A DNA stretch of 64,000 bases from Flavobacterium sp. CF136. GTDB taxonomy: Bacteria; Bacteroidota; Bacteroidia; Flavobacteriales; Flavobacteriaceae. The position numbers and the translations under genes were made by a program. Below the pieces are notes generated by a model. It saw nothing but the letters and a program-made list of their open reading frames with translations, searched no databases and had not been told where the DNA came from. Positions within the stretch are counted from its first letter, which is position 1. Each line of letters starts with the position of its first letter. The stretch spans positions 1 to 64,000 of the forward strand of contig NZ_AKJZ01000006.1 in assembly GCF_000282055.1 (NCBI RefSeq), in the 5' to 3' direction. This document shows, one piece after another, positions 53,669 through 63,220 of this stretch.

Positions 53669-54721
53669 ATGAGCGAGCCATTAATGCTATTAAAAAAACC
53701 TTCTTACCCTTTAACACAGTCCCTGTTAAATTATTTAGAACGCTACGAACGCATCTCAAAAGTGTCTGTGTTTTATGACGACCTATTGCGTTTTTCCGGC
53801 TCTGTAAATGTATATGATAAAAATGAGGATGATACATTATGGATCCGTGTCTATTACAGTGAATTTGAGAGAAATGAAATCGACCTAAACCTAAAAAAAG
53901 TCTACTCGCTTTTACATTCTGATGGAAATAGTGAGATTATTCAGTTTCTTAATATTGATGCCATTGATTACTGTACTTTTGGAAATTCAAAGCCATTCCG
54001 AATTAAGGTTCGAAATATCCTTAACGATAATTATGTCCACTTTTATATTAAAAAGGCAGATGCTTCCAGAATTTACGGATTGGAATTAGAAGATATCTTA
54101 TCTCCTGACAAAATCAACTTTTTAGTTTATAAAGACACCCTGATCGAAGAACACATCATTGGTATTCCCGGAGATGTTTTTATGGATACTTTGCTGAATA
54201 ATTGCACGGAAACCGAAAAATCCCAGATAGCAAAAGAGTTCGTTAAGTTCAATGAACGCTGTATGATCAGACTTTTAGGCGACATGCGCGCTTATAATTA
54301 TGTAATTGTACCAATTCATGATTTTGACCAGGTAGTCTATAAAATCCGTCCTATAGATTTTGACCAGCAATGTTATGAAGGTAATTTCAAAGTATATCGC
54401 CCGCAATTTTTCAAAGAAAATTATCCGATGATAAAACTGATCAAGGAAAAACTGGAAGAACGTTCTATTTTTCAATATAAAGATGAAGAAAGGGCCATTC
54501 TCGCAAAACGGATTCACTCAGCTGAAAACAGAATCAAAAAGTTATTGAATATCATGTGCCATGATACCATTTCGACAGAAGAACATCTGAATCAACTAAA
54601 AATGGAATTATACCGTTATACAAATGATGCGAAGTTTAAAAATGCAAAATCTATGGGCCATATTATGTTTGCAGCTTTTGAGTTTATCACACGTAATTTT
54701 AAAAACACGAATTTAATTTAG
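53669..54721 (+). CDS. Conserved hypothetical protein with kinase-like fold motifs
   Basis: 350 residues from the ATG at 53669 (a TTG at 53663 is in frame). I do not recognise a named function. Seen in order: HFYIKKADAS with Lys128/129, then an acidic helix YGLELEDIL (Glu139/141), strand NFLVYKDTLIEEHI, and then RLLGDMRAYN with Asp205 and Asn210 five residues apart. RPIDFDQ with Asp230 follows. That succession matches the beta3-Lys, alphaC-Glu, hinge, catalytic loop DxxxxN and metal-binding D of protein/aminoglycoside kinases. The N-terminal 110 residues are extra. It is an inference from motifs, not a confirmed family. Confidence 0.7.
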   Translation: MSEPLMLLKKPSYPLTQSLLNYLERYERISKVSVFYDDLLRFSGSVNVYDKNEDDTLWIRVYYSEFERNEIDLNLKKVYSLLHSDGNSEIIQFLNIDAIDYCTFGNSKPFRIKVRNILNDNYVHFYIKKADASRIYGLELEDILSPDKINFLVYKDTLIEEHIIGIPGDVFMDTLLNNCTETEKSQIAKEFVKFNERCMIRLLGDMRAYNYVIVPIHDFDQVVYKIRPIDFDQQCYEGNFKVYRPQFFKENYPMIKLIKEKLEERSIFQYKDEERAILAKRIHSAENRIKKLLNIMCHDTISTEEHLNQLKMELYRYTNDAKFKNAKSMGHIMFAAFEFITRNFKNTNLI

Positions 54722-54841
54722 AAATATATTTACCACAGAACTACACAAAGGTTTTATTAAAATTCTTAAGTAAACAGAAGATTCACAAAGTTTGTTTCTT
54801 ACTTTTTATAAATCCATTTAATCTATGCAAAAAATAATATT

Positions 54842-55702
54842 ATGAAAAAACCTTTTTTTTTAGCAATATCAATAGTTTTACTGGCTTGTCAACAACAATC
54901 AAATAGTGATTTAAAAACGATATTTTCACTTCCAAAAAAACTGAAAGAAGTTTCGGGAATTACTTATTTTCCGGAAACGAATTTGATTTATACTTTGGAA
55001 GACAGTGGAAATGCAAACAAAATCTACGCTTTAAATTCTGATGGAAAGACAAATAAAACCATTACAGTTACAAATGCAGCAAATGTAGATTGGGAAGATA
55101 TCACAAAAGACAAAAACGGAAATATTTATATTGGTGATTTTGGCAATAACGACAATGAGCGTCAGGATTTATGTATTTATAAAGTAGCCAAAAATGAATT
55201 AAATAAAGAAAATGCGGTTGCCGAATATAAAGTTTCATTTTCTTACCCGGAACAAACAGAATTTCCTCCAAAGAAAAAAGAGTTATTTTATGATGTTGAA
55301 GGCTTTTTTGAATACCAAAATTACTTTTACCTTTTCACTAAAAACAGAAGTAAAAATTTTGACGGAACAGCTTTTATTTACAAAATCCTAAACGCACCGG
55401 GAACTCAAAAAGCAACCAAAATAGGTGAATTTAAAACTTGCGACAACTATAATCACTGTGTTTTAACAAGTGCTACAATTAGCCCTGACGGAAAAAAAGT
55501 AGTTTTGTTAAGCCATGATAAAATAGTTTTATTTAAGAATTATCCGGGTGATTTATTTAATAAAGGAACTCAGACTGAAATTAGTCTAAATCACTTTTCC
55601 CAAAAAGAAGCTATCGTTTTTAAAGACAATACTACTTTATTAATTGCTGACGAAAAAACAAATAAAATAGGCGGAAAAGTCTATGAATTTAAGTTGAAGT
55701 AA
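54842..55702 (+). CDS. Lipoprotein, beta-propeller-like, function unknown
   Basis: 286 residues. It begins MKKPFFLAISIVLLACQQQ; LLAC is a lipobox, so it should be lipid-anchored at Cys16. The body has repeated strand-turn units (VSGITYFPETNLIYTLEDSGN, VDWEDITKDKNGNIYIGDFGNN, YDVEGFFEYQNYFYLFTKN, TSATISPDGKKVVLLSHDK, SQKEAIVFKDNTTLLIADE) typical of SMP-30/NHL-like beta-propellers. Acidic residues at the DWED and DVEG positions may bind metal. Its neighbour is the convergent phosphoesterase. Confidence 0.8.
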   Translation: MKKPFFLAISIVLLACQQQSNSDLKTIFSLPKKLKEVSGITYFPETNLIYTLEDSGNANKIYALNSDGKTNKTITVTNAANVDWEDITKDKNGNIYIGDFGNNDNERQDLCIYKVAKNELNKENAVAEYKVSFSYPEQTEFPPKKKELFYDVEGFFEYQNYFYLFTKNRSKNFDGTAFIYKILNAPGTQKATKIGEFKTCDNYNHCVLTSATISPDGKKVVLLSHDKIVLFKNYPGDLFNKGTQTEISLNHFSQKEAIVFKDNTTLLIADEKTNKIGGKVYEFKLK

Positions 55703-55728
55703 CATTCATTTTTCCGTAAATCAATAAA

Positions 55729-58700
55729 TTAAAAACTGTAAGCTGCACCTATAACAACCCTTCCGATTTCATCAGGTGATTTAAAGTAAGAAACTCTTGC
55801 AGTAATTACATTTATTCCGTTTATCCATATTCCGCCACCAAAATCGTTATGCCATTTTTTTGAATCCTCAGCATTTAACCATATACGGCCGTAATCAAAA
55901 CCGGCTAAAATTCCATAGGTCAAAGGAATTATTGATTTACGTATCCTTCCAATACTATAACGCAAATCAGTACTTTGTGAGAAGGACGTATTTCCTAAAA
56001 ATCGTTCATTTCTATACCCACGCAGATCTTTATCACCTCCTAAAGTTACACCTTGATAAAATTCATAATTATCATTCAGAATCGCTTTTGTTTTAAACAT
56101 AGTCGCAAAAATGAATTTGCCCTGCGAATCAATCTTATGCACGAAACTTAAATTACTTTCTATCGTTGGAAAATTTTGCTTGGTATCATTCAAATTTGTG
56201 AGCCAGCTTCCTGATATCATAAATCCCATTCCTAAAGTAGGTTTTGAAACGAAGTCGACATTTTTGAAACTATATTTTATTGTTGCGCCGCCATATTGCT
56301 GATTTTCAAAAATTTCCGGATTTACAATTCCGGGAACATCAATAAAGCGGCCATTTGTATCTTCAACTTTCATTTGCTCAAAAACAGCCTGAAAACTTAG
56401 CTCACTTCCATAACGGCCAACATGTCTTACAGCAGGCGCAACCCTTAATTTTTGGATTCGAACACGATTATAATCCATTCCCAGATCCTGATCGTTATTT
56501 GTGGTTTTATTTCCGTAACCAAAATAATTTATTGCAAAATTTGGCGTGGTGAATTTTGCTTCTGCATCAATTACCCAATTCCCTAATAATCCCGGAAAAT
56601 GTGCTGTATAATCTAGCTCAAAGCCACTTGTTGCAAAATAATAAAACCCATTTAAAACATGTTTTTGAGTATACGGGTTTTGCTTGAAATTATTCACCGT
56701 ATAATTAAGATTAATTCCTAATTTTACACCATCATCCGGATTATAACCTGCAGTTGGCAAACCTGAAATCACATTATATTTTGGTTTTTCAAAATTATAT
56801 AAATTCACATCATAATCATCAGTAAGAACAGTTTGCGCTTTTTTATCAAGATTATAAGTGTTTATTTTTGATTTAAAATCATATATCTTAACTTTTCTGC
56901 CATTGTCAATCGTGTATAAATCATTGTTCTGTCCTCCAATTAACCGAATTAAAATGTTCGATTTATATTTTCCGTTCACTTCATAAATATCGTCATCATC
57001 CAAACCATAAATCCAAAGGTTTTTTGTTATTTTATCGTTGTAAACTTTGGTATAAAGCAACTCTTCACCTTCTTTTTTGATTCGATACACTTTTAATTCC
57101 AGGCTATTTTTAGAATTATGGTTCAGAACAAATTTGTCCTTTTTGTCCGTGCCTGCTATTATAACTGTATGAGCCAATACATCAGAATAAATAGCCGCAT
57201 ATTTTTGAAGTTCCTTTTTTCGACTCTTCAGTTTTTGTTTAATATCTTCAATAGTTTCGTCCTGAACTTCTTTGGGCAGATTTTTAAAAGCCTGATCAAT
57301 ATCATTATCCGAAAGATGCTCCTGAATGTATTTAGCTTGCGTAATCCAATCATTTTTATCTGAAATTCGAACAAAAGCCAAATCTAATGGATAAGGTTCA
57401 CGATTCAACCATTTTACATTATCAATTTCTTTTTTAAAAGTACGCATATGTCGCAATGCCGGAATATTCATTAATAAAGAAAGTAAAGTTCCGTCATACT
57501 TTGCAAAAGCCTGATCACGATCACGTGGAATCGGTTTGTAAACGATTTTATCCCCCTCATTATATTCTCCCCAGCGCCATTGATCAGCATGTCGGTCCCA
57601 ATCGCCTATAAGCATATCAAATAAACGCGCTTTCATATATTCTTTTTCATCTACAACATACTTTTCATCTTTATGGAAATTTTTCATCATATCATCGGTA
57701 CCAATAATATCATTTGGTTTACCGAAACTTCGTGCATCCTTTTGATTATCTGTCGGACGCTCTTCTACCATATATAATGCATCACCAAAATTTGAATTAA
57801 ATTCTTTTAAGGCATTTTGTTTCGGAATGTAATACAAAACCGGATTGGTATGAGCTAAACCTAGTTTGTCTGCCATATCACCTACTGCAAAAGGTGTATA
57901 AGGATGTGATGTTGTGTAAAAGTCAAGTAAAAATCCTTCGACATATGTATCCTCAAAATCGTTTGCCACATATTGATCCTTAAAAGCAACTGATTGAAGA
58001 AATTGTGTTGCACTCTTTTTTAAAGCCCTCATTACATATTCTCTTTTCTTGGAATCCATCATTCTTAAGGATATAGACTGATGCCCTCCTCCTTCACGAA
58101 TTGGTTTCAAACCTCCCATTAAAGTATCTAAAGTTGCTGTTTTTGCTTCGATAGGTAAGCTGTAATATTTTCGATAGTGATTTCCAAAAAGAAATTTATG
58201 AAAAAAACTTTTTCGTGTCATTTCTTTTGAATAGATAGAAGCTGTAGTTGTAGAAGGAAAATCATTCGTGCCCTTTTTTATCCAATTTATTTCTTTTGCC
58301 TTGATAATTTCACGTTCAAAAAGCAATTTCTCCTTATTATTTTCGTTTCCAAAAAAAGCAACTTTTGCATCTCCGCTTTTAAACAAGGCCAATGTTGCGT
58401 AACCATTTCCTCCATAAGAAAAATCATAAGGATTTACTGCTTTTGCAGCCTCATATTTTGAACCGGCCCCACTTATAATCTGATTAATATTTTCATTATT
58501 GATAAACTGCAGATTATGATCATGACCAGAAACAACGATTACATTTTTTTGTCCCTGAATGAGTGCTTTTATTCTTTTTGAATAAATAGTATATTGCTTA
58601 TTTTGAATATCCTGAGGGCTAATCCCGGAAGTTTTTCGAATAAAATTTATCAATGAACCAATAATAGGCAGTGGAATTTTATTTTCTAAAGGAAACAATT

Positions 58701-59463
58701 GTTTTTCTAATGAAAACTGACCTCCATGAGTTCCGTTACTCATTAAAGGATGATGAAGGGCAAGAATAATCGTTTTTTCCTGATTTTTATTTAAAATACT
58801 TTCAAGTTCATCAAAAAAATATTCGCGGGTTTTGATGTCACAATTATCATTTATAGTAGGATGGTTATTCCAATTTTCTAAAAACCATTCACTGTCAATA
58901 GTTACCAAACAAGCTGTACTATCTATTTTCACCTCTTCAATCGGGCAGCTTTTTCTGGGTAAAAATGATTTTTTATCATTGAGATATTTAGTTACAAAAT
59001 CCGCTTGACGTTCGAGGCCTTTAATACCGCTATACCAATCATGATTTCCCGGAATAAATATCGTTTTGCCTTTAAATCCTTCCGTTAATTTTAATTGGTT
59101 TGTAAGTTTTGTTTCTGCCAGGGTTTTATCCAAAGGATGATTATCACTTGGAAAACCTTTTGGATATATATTATCACCCAAAAAGATTAAAGTTGATCTT
59201 TTATTGGCTTTTTTTAGTTTCTGATGCAATAACTCAAGTGTTTGCTGTGGTTTTTCTTCATCTGCATTTCCAGCATCTCCAACTAAATAAAAAGTATGTG
59301 CAATTTTTATAGTATCAGTAGCGTTTTCAACATCGTCAGTAGTTATATTTTTCCCAAATTGAGTATGATTTGTAGCACATGAACAGATTAAAAACAAAAG
59401 CGAAAAAGATACTATTTGAGTTTTAATCTTAGCAATAAAATGATTATCCAAAAACAATTTCAT
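55729..59463 (-). CDS. Metallophosphoesterase fused to an outer-membrane beta-barrel (BamA/surface-antigen-like)
   Basis: 1244 residues with an N-terminal signal and possible lipobox (LICSCA). Residues ~55-400 are a calcineurin-like phosphoesterase: LVGDAGNAD, FLGDNIYPKG, PGNHDWYSG, LALHHPLMSNG and VSGHDHNL give all metal-ligand blocks. A central region of about 400 residues follows (IGDWDRHADQWRWGEY, KPIPRDRDQAFAKYDG). The last ~350 residues are a beta-barrel of the surface-antigen/Omp85 kind (GYNPDDGVKLGINLNYTV ... VTLGGDKDLRGYRNERFLG ... VVIGAAYSF, ending in aromatic Phe). It would place an extracytoplasmic phosphatase at the outer membrane. Substrate unknown. Confidence 0.88.
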   Translation of the reverse strand: MKLFLDNHFIAKIKTQIVSFSLLFLICSCATNHTQFGKNITTDDVENATDTIKIAHTFYLVGDAGNADEEKPQQTLELLHQKLKKANKRSTLIFLGDNIYPKGFPSDNHPLDKTLAETKLTNQLKLTEGFKGKTIFIPGNHDWYSGIKGLERQADFVTKYLNDKKSFLPRKSCPIEEVKIDSTACLVTIDSEWFLENWNNHPTINDNCDIKTREYFFDELESILNKNQEKTIILALHHPLMSNGTHGGQFSLEKQLFPLENKIPLPIIGSLINFIRKTSGISPQDIQNKQYTIYSKRIKALIQGQKNVIVVSGHDHNLQFINNENINQIISGAGSKYEAAKAVNPYDFSYGGNGYATLALFKSGDAKVAFFGNENNKEKLLFEREIIKAKEINWIKKGTNDFPSTTTASIYSKEMTRKSFFHKFLFGNHYRKYYSLPIEAKTATLDTLMGGLKPIREGGGHQSISLRMMDSKKREYVMRALKKSATQFLQSVAFKDQYVANDFEDTYVEGFLLDFYTTSHPYTPFAVGDMADKLGLAHTNPVLYYIPKQNALKEFNSNFGDALYMVEERPTDNQKDARSFGKPNDIIGTDDMMKNFHKDEKYVVDEKEYMKARLFDMLIGDWDRHADQWRWGEYNEGDKIVYKPIPRDRDQAFAKYDGTLLSLLMNIPALRHMRTFKKEIDNVKWLNREPYPLDLAFVRISDKNDWITQAKYIQEHLSDNDIDQAFKNLPKEVQDETIEDIKQKLKSRKKELQKYAAIYSDVLAHTVIIAGTDKKDKFVLNHNSKNSLELKVYRIKKEGEELLYTKVYNDKITKNLWIYGLDDDDIYEVNGKYKSNILIRLIGGQNNDLYTIDNGRKVKIYDFKSKINTYNLDKKAQTVLTDDYDVNLYNFEKPKYNVISGLPTAGYNPDDGVKLGINLNYTVNNFKQNPYTQKHVLNGFYYFATSGFELDYTAHFPGLLGNWVIDAEAKFTTPNFAINYFGYGNKTTNNDQDLGMDYNRVRIQKLRVAPAVRHVGRYGSELSFQAVFEQMKVEDTNGRFIDVPGIVNPEIFENQQYGGATIKYSFKNVDFVSKPTLGMGFMISGSWLTNLNDTKQNFPTIESNLSFVHKIDSQGKFIFATMFKTKAILNDNYEFYQGVTLGGDKDLRGYRNERFLGNTSFSQSTDLRYSIGRIRKSIIPLTYGILAGFDYGRIWLNAEDSKKWHNDFGGGIWINGINVITARVSYFKSPDEIGRVVIGAAYSF

Positions 59464-59490
59464 AATTTAGTCGTATAAAAAATATTCTTT

Positions 59491-60669
59491 ATGAATCTAG
59501 TAAAACAATCCGAAGATTTCGTCAGTAATTTACTCAAAGATAACCTTTCTAATTTATATTCTTACCATAATTTCAACCATACTTTTAATGTCGTAAATGC
59601 TGTTATCAAGCTTTGTGACAAGGAAAAAGTAGAAGGCGCAGACAAGGAAATGCTTTTGGTTGCAGCATGGTTTCATGACACAGGTTATCTAAATGGAGTA
59701 GAAAACCATGAAGATGAGAGTGTGAAGATTGTAACTAAGTTTTTAAAAGAAAAAGAACAGTCGGATGAATTTATAACAGAAGTTTCTAAACTTATTTTGG
59801 CGACTTCAAAATTGTATGTCCCACAAACACAATTAGAAAAGATAATTAAAGATGCTGATTATGTTCACATTACAAGTCTTGAATATGAATCTTCCTGCGA
59901 ATTATTACGTTCTGAATTAGAAAGCACCATGGATATTTCTTTTTCCAGTTTAGAATGGGCAAAAGAAAATTTAAATTTCTTATTGAACAAACATCGATTT
60001 TACACGGACTATGCCTTGAAAAAATGGCAGCCTTTAAAAGAGAAAACTATTGCCATGGTTCAAAAAAAAATTAAAAAACAAGAATTAAAAAAGACTAAAG
60101 CAATGGAAAATGACGAAAAAAAGAAGGATAAAGTAGAAAAACCGGATCGGGGTATCGATACTTTGTTCCGTGTAAGTTTAGGAAACCATACACGTTTGAG
60201 CGGTATTGCTGATAGTAAGGCAAATATTTTATTGTCTGTAAATGCTATTATTATCTCGATTGCACTTTCTTCGATTATTCCAAAATTAGACAGTCCAAAA
60301 AATGCTCATTTGGTTATCCCGACTTTTATTATGTTGATGTCAAGTGTTATTACCATTATCTTTGCTATTCTTTCAACACGACCAAAAGTAACTTCGGGTT
60401 TCTTTACCCGTGCAGATGTTGAAGCTAAAAAAGTAAATCTGATGTTCTTCGGTAATTTCTACAAAATGCCTTTGGAGGATTATGATTGGGCAATGAATGA
60501 GATGATGAAAGACCGTGATTATTTGTACTCAACAATGATCAAAGACTTATACTACCTTGGATTAGTTTTACAACGCAAATATAATTTACTTCGAATCGCT
60601 TACAATTTTTTTATGGTCGGAATTATTATAACCGTAATTTCATTTGTTATCGCTTTTAAAAGTATTTAA
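59491..60669 (+). CDS. HD-domain phosphohydrolase fused to Pycsar effector-type membrane domain (PycTM/DUF5706)
   Basis: 392 residues. Residues 15-~175 are an HD domain: His30 in NFNHTFNVV, His62-Asp63 in AWFHDTGYLNG, a later His-Glu-Asp (NHEDESV) and Asp121/123 in IKDADYVHI. A charged Lys-rich linker (185-220) follows. Then a PycTM-like domain: HTRLSGIADSKANILLSVNAIIISI, helices at ~245-265, ~275-295 and ~370-390, and the long CQ-type helix pair between. PycTM effectors damage the inner membrane when cCMP/cUMP is made. No cyclase gene is within the window, so immunity is not demonstrated. It starts 27 bp from the divergent phosphoesterase gene. Confidence 0.85.
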   Translation: MNLVKQSEDFVSNLLKDNLSNLYSYHNFNHTFNVVNAVIKLCDKEKVEGADKEMLLVAAWFHDTGYLNGVENHEDESVKIVTKFLKEKEQSDEFITEVSKLILATSKLYVPQTQLEKIIKDADYVHITSLEYESSCELLRSELESTMDISFSSLEWAKENLNFLLNKHRFYTDYALKKWQPLKEKTIAMVQKKIKKQELKKTKAMENDEKKKDKVEKPDRGIDTLFRVSLGNHTRLSGIADSKANILLSVNAIIISIALSSIIPKLDSPKNAHLVIPTFIMLMSSVITIIFAILSTRPKVTSGFFTRADVEAKKVNLMFFGNFYKMPLEDYDWAMNEMMKDRDYLYSTMIKDLYYLGLVLQRKYNLLRIAYNFFMVGIIITVISFVIAFKSI

Positions 60670-60693
60670 AAACAGTAAGAGCTCATCTAAAAA

Positions 60694-63066
60694 TTAGTTG
60701 AGCTCATCTAATAAATCCTGGTAAGTGATTTTTTTAGCACTTGCATTTGCAATATTGTTAATTACTTTTACACGAATCGCTCTTAAACCCGAAACACCTT
60801 GTAAATCCTCAACTTCAAATTGTTCAATTGCAGGTTCTAATATTTTCTTGTGCTGTAAGTATTTAATATATTTCAAATATTCTGCTTCTTCACTATTTTG
60901 AGAGTATACGATTGTAATTTTTTCTTTTTCAGTAATACGATCATTTGTGCCTTTAATGTTCGATTTATCTATACGTTTTTTTACAACTTCATATCTTGCG
61001 TTGTAAGTTCCATCAACATCAAAACGTTTCTCATCCATTCTAAAACGAATTGAAAGAGGGACGCTAAATACCAAAATCAAAGACGTTACATCCAGTTCAT
61101 AAGGCAAAGATTCTTTAAGTTGATGATGTTCTAATTCCATTTCGCATAAAGTTTGCAATTGCCATAGACGCAAATTGTGCAAATACATAATATCGAAAGG
61201 TTTTGTTGGAGAAATTGATGCACCAATATATAAATTATGCTCAACACCATCAGTTTTAAAACGCTCGTAATAATGCGGATATATTTGCTGTGCTTCCAGT
61301 TGTTTTTTATCCAGAACCGAAGCCAGTTTTTTATTAATAATAGACATTGCATTATCAAATTTCTTTCTTTCCTGATAAAACATTCCTGTTTTTTCATCCA
61401 GACCCGCAAAATACAATTCTTCCAGCTTTTTGTTTTTCGCTGTATCTTTTGTATTTTTTAAAATAGGATGTATTTCTTCCTCAATATAGCGCTGAATCTG
61501 TTGTTCTGTATCAGCTTTTAAAGGTTGATCTAATTCATCACGAAGCGATTCCAGTTCAAATTTACGTTGTTCCAAAAGCATTAAGTTGCTGTTTGGTTTC
61601 TGGTTTTCGAAAATCTCTAAAATCGTCGTAAGCTGATTTTTCAAATCTATTTTTACCGTTTCATTTCGATGTTCAGATGAACCTTTAATGTCGATTTGTC
61701 CATATAAAGGGTAAACATTTTTAAAGACAATTTCCTTAAAAATATAATCTTTGGCCGGATTGCTATTTTGAAAATAATTTTGTGATTCTTTTCTAAATTT
61801 CCAATACACACTTGGATGAATTGTAGTGTATTCACGCTGAATAATGGCTTCAACCTGATGTTGCATATCAGTATTATAACGATCAATTGTATCCGTCAGA
61901 TATGGTAAAACCAATTCCAGTTTGGTTGCATTTACACTATTTAAACTTCTTGGATTTTCAGAAACTAATTCTAAAACACCCAATAAATGCCCGTCTTTTA
62001 TAACCGGTGCAAAAACACAACTCTGAATATTTTGTTTTAACAGATGTTCACCAAGTTTTTTATTTACGGACTCTTCTGTGAATTTTTGAACATTAGAAAT
62101 TACAAAAGGCTCTTTATTGTCTAATAAATTTTCAAAATAACATCCAAAAAAAGCATTTTTACATTCTACTTCCTGATCTGTTGAAAGCAAAAAACTCTGA
62201 AGCTTGTTATCATGCCTAACAGGTTTGATGAATTTTTCTTCTTCCGGATTATAGATAATGAAACCAACTTTCAGATCTGAAATTTTAAATATTGATTTGA
62301 AAATATTTTCAATAATAGTATCATTTGAAGCAACTGTCTTTGAGTCAGGCTTTAACAAATTACTCTTTAAATTTGAAATTGCACTTTCTATGGTAGCATC
62401 AAATAAAGAAACAATACCGAAACCTTTTAAAACCCAGCTTCCCACAGGAAATTTAGATTTCCAAAGATCAATATCATTATAATTATCAATCAACAGATCA
62501 ATATCGTCTTGTGTAAGCGGTACCGAATTTTCTGTTGGAGTAATCTCTATAAAATCGGCATTGTACAAAATACGATAGTGCTTTTCAATTCCATTTTCAT
62601 CCGGAATGTCATAAAAGAAAATTCTATTGAAATCAATATTTTGTTTGTAATAACCACTTAAAATCAGGCAACAGTTATTAATATAGAATTGATGATTATC
62701 AAAATCACGAATTTCCATATAAAACTCATCACCGGCATTACGCAATATTTTCTTGAAACGTTCTGTATAATTGAAAGAGATATTTTGAAAAGGAATTGTA
62801 ACAGCCTTAATTTCATTATGAGTCAAAGCTGTCGGAAATAAATCAGCTAATATATTCTTGATTAAAGCCTCATTATTTTTAATAGTATTGTAATCTTCAA
62901 TCCCAGTCCTTAATTCAGGTATAGATTCTATTTGTTTTAAAATAGCTTTGGCATAGTTCGCCCTGTAATCTACATTAGATAAAGCAATTTCCTCAAAAGA
63001 TTCAATCAGTTTATGAAAAGAGATTATTGTTTTGAAAGGACTTTCAGCGTGCAAAAGAGTATCCAT
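60694..63066 (-). CDS. GAF-domain protein, function unknown
   Basis: 790 residues, soluble. A GAF domain is recognisable at about 245-395 (FKISDLKVGFIIYNPEEEKFIKPVRH ... QSCVFAPVIKDGHLLGVLELVSENPRSLN). The N-terminal 230 residues and the C-terminal 390 (including QQIQRYIEEEIHPILKNTKDTAK and a KKRIDKSNIKGTNDRI segment) match no domain I can name. There is no kinase, cyclase or DNA-binding motif. GAF domains often bind cyclic nucleotides or other small ligands. It is convergent with the HD-PycTM gene, 24 bp apart, so they are neighbours but not an operon. Confidence 0.78.
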   Translation of the reverse strand: MDTLLHAESPFKTIISFHKLIESFEEIALSNVDYRANYAKAILKQIESIPELRTGIEDYNTIKNNEALIKNILADLFPTALTHNEIKAVTIPFQNISFNYTERFKKILRNAGDEFYMEIRDFDNHQFYINNCCLILSGYYKQNIDFNRIFFYDIPDENGIEKHYRILYNADFIEITPTENSVPLTQDDIDLLIDNYNDIDLWKSKFPVGSWVLKGFGIVSLFDATIESAISNLKSNLLKPDSKTVASNDTIIENIFKSIFKISDLKVGFIIYNPEEEKFIKPVRHDNKLQSFLLSTDQEVECKNAFFGCYFENLLDNKEPFVISNVQKFTEESVNKKLGEHLLKQNIQSCVFAPVIKDGHLLGVLELVSENPRSLNSVNATKLELVLPYLTDTIDRYNTDMQHQVEAIIQREYTTIHPSVYWKFRKESQNYFQNSNPAKDYIFKEIVFKNVYPLYGQIDIKGSSEHRNETVKIDLKNQLTTILEIFENQKPNSNLMLLEQRKFELESLRDELDQPLKADTEQQIQRYIEEEIHPILKNTKDTAKNKKLEELYFAGLDEKTGMFYQERKKFDNAMSIINKKLASVLDKKQLEAQQIYPHYYERFKTDGVEHNLYIGASISPTKPFDIMYLHNLRLWQLQTLCEMELEHHQLKESLPYELDVTSLILVFSVPLSIRFRMDEKRFDVDGTYNARYEVVKKRIDKSNIKGTNDRITEKEKITIVYSQNSEEAEYLKYIKYLQHKKILEPAIEQFEVEDLQGVSGLRAIRVKVINNIANASAKKITYQDLLDELN

Positions 63067-63174
63067 CTAATTATTGGTTTAGAATACAAAATTAATGATT
63101 AAGTTAATCTAAATTTTATTTCGCGGTTAATATTTCTATACCTGTTGAAAAATACAGCAATATTTAAAACAAAA

Positions 63175-63196
63175 AAAGTCCTCAAAAGAGGACTTT
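63175..63196 (-). terminator. Rho-independent terminator of rpsT
   Basis: AAAGTCCTC (63175-63183), AAAA loop, GAGGACTTT (63188-63196), with a run of A at 63171-63177 that becomes the U-tract on the minus strand. It is 25 bases after the rpsT stop. Confidence 0.92.
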
Positions 63197-63220
63197 ATAT
63201 ATTTAGGAAATTGTAATTAA

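Noticed and set aside
59491..63066. Complete Pycsar defence system
   Set aside because: Only the effector-type domain is seen. Neither the GAF protein nor any other gene here has nucleotidyl-cyclase motifs, and the two genes are convergent rather than an operon.
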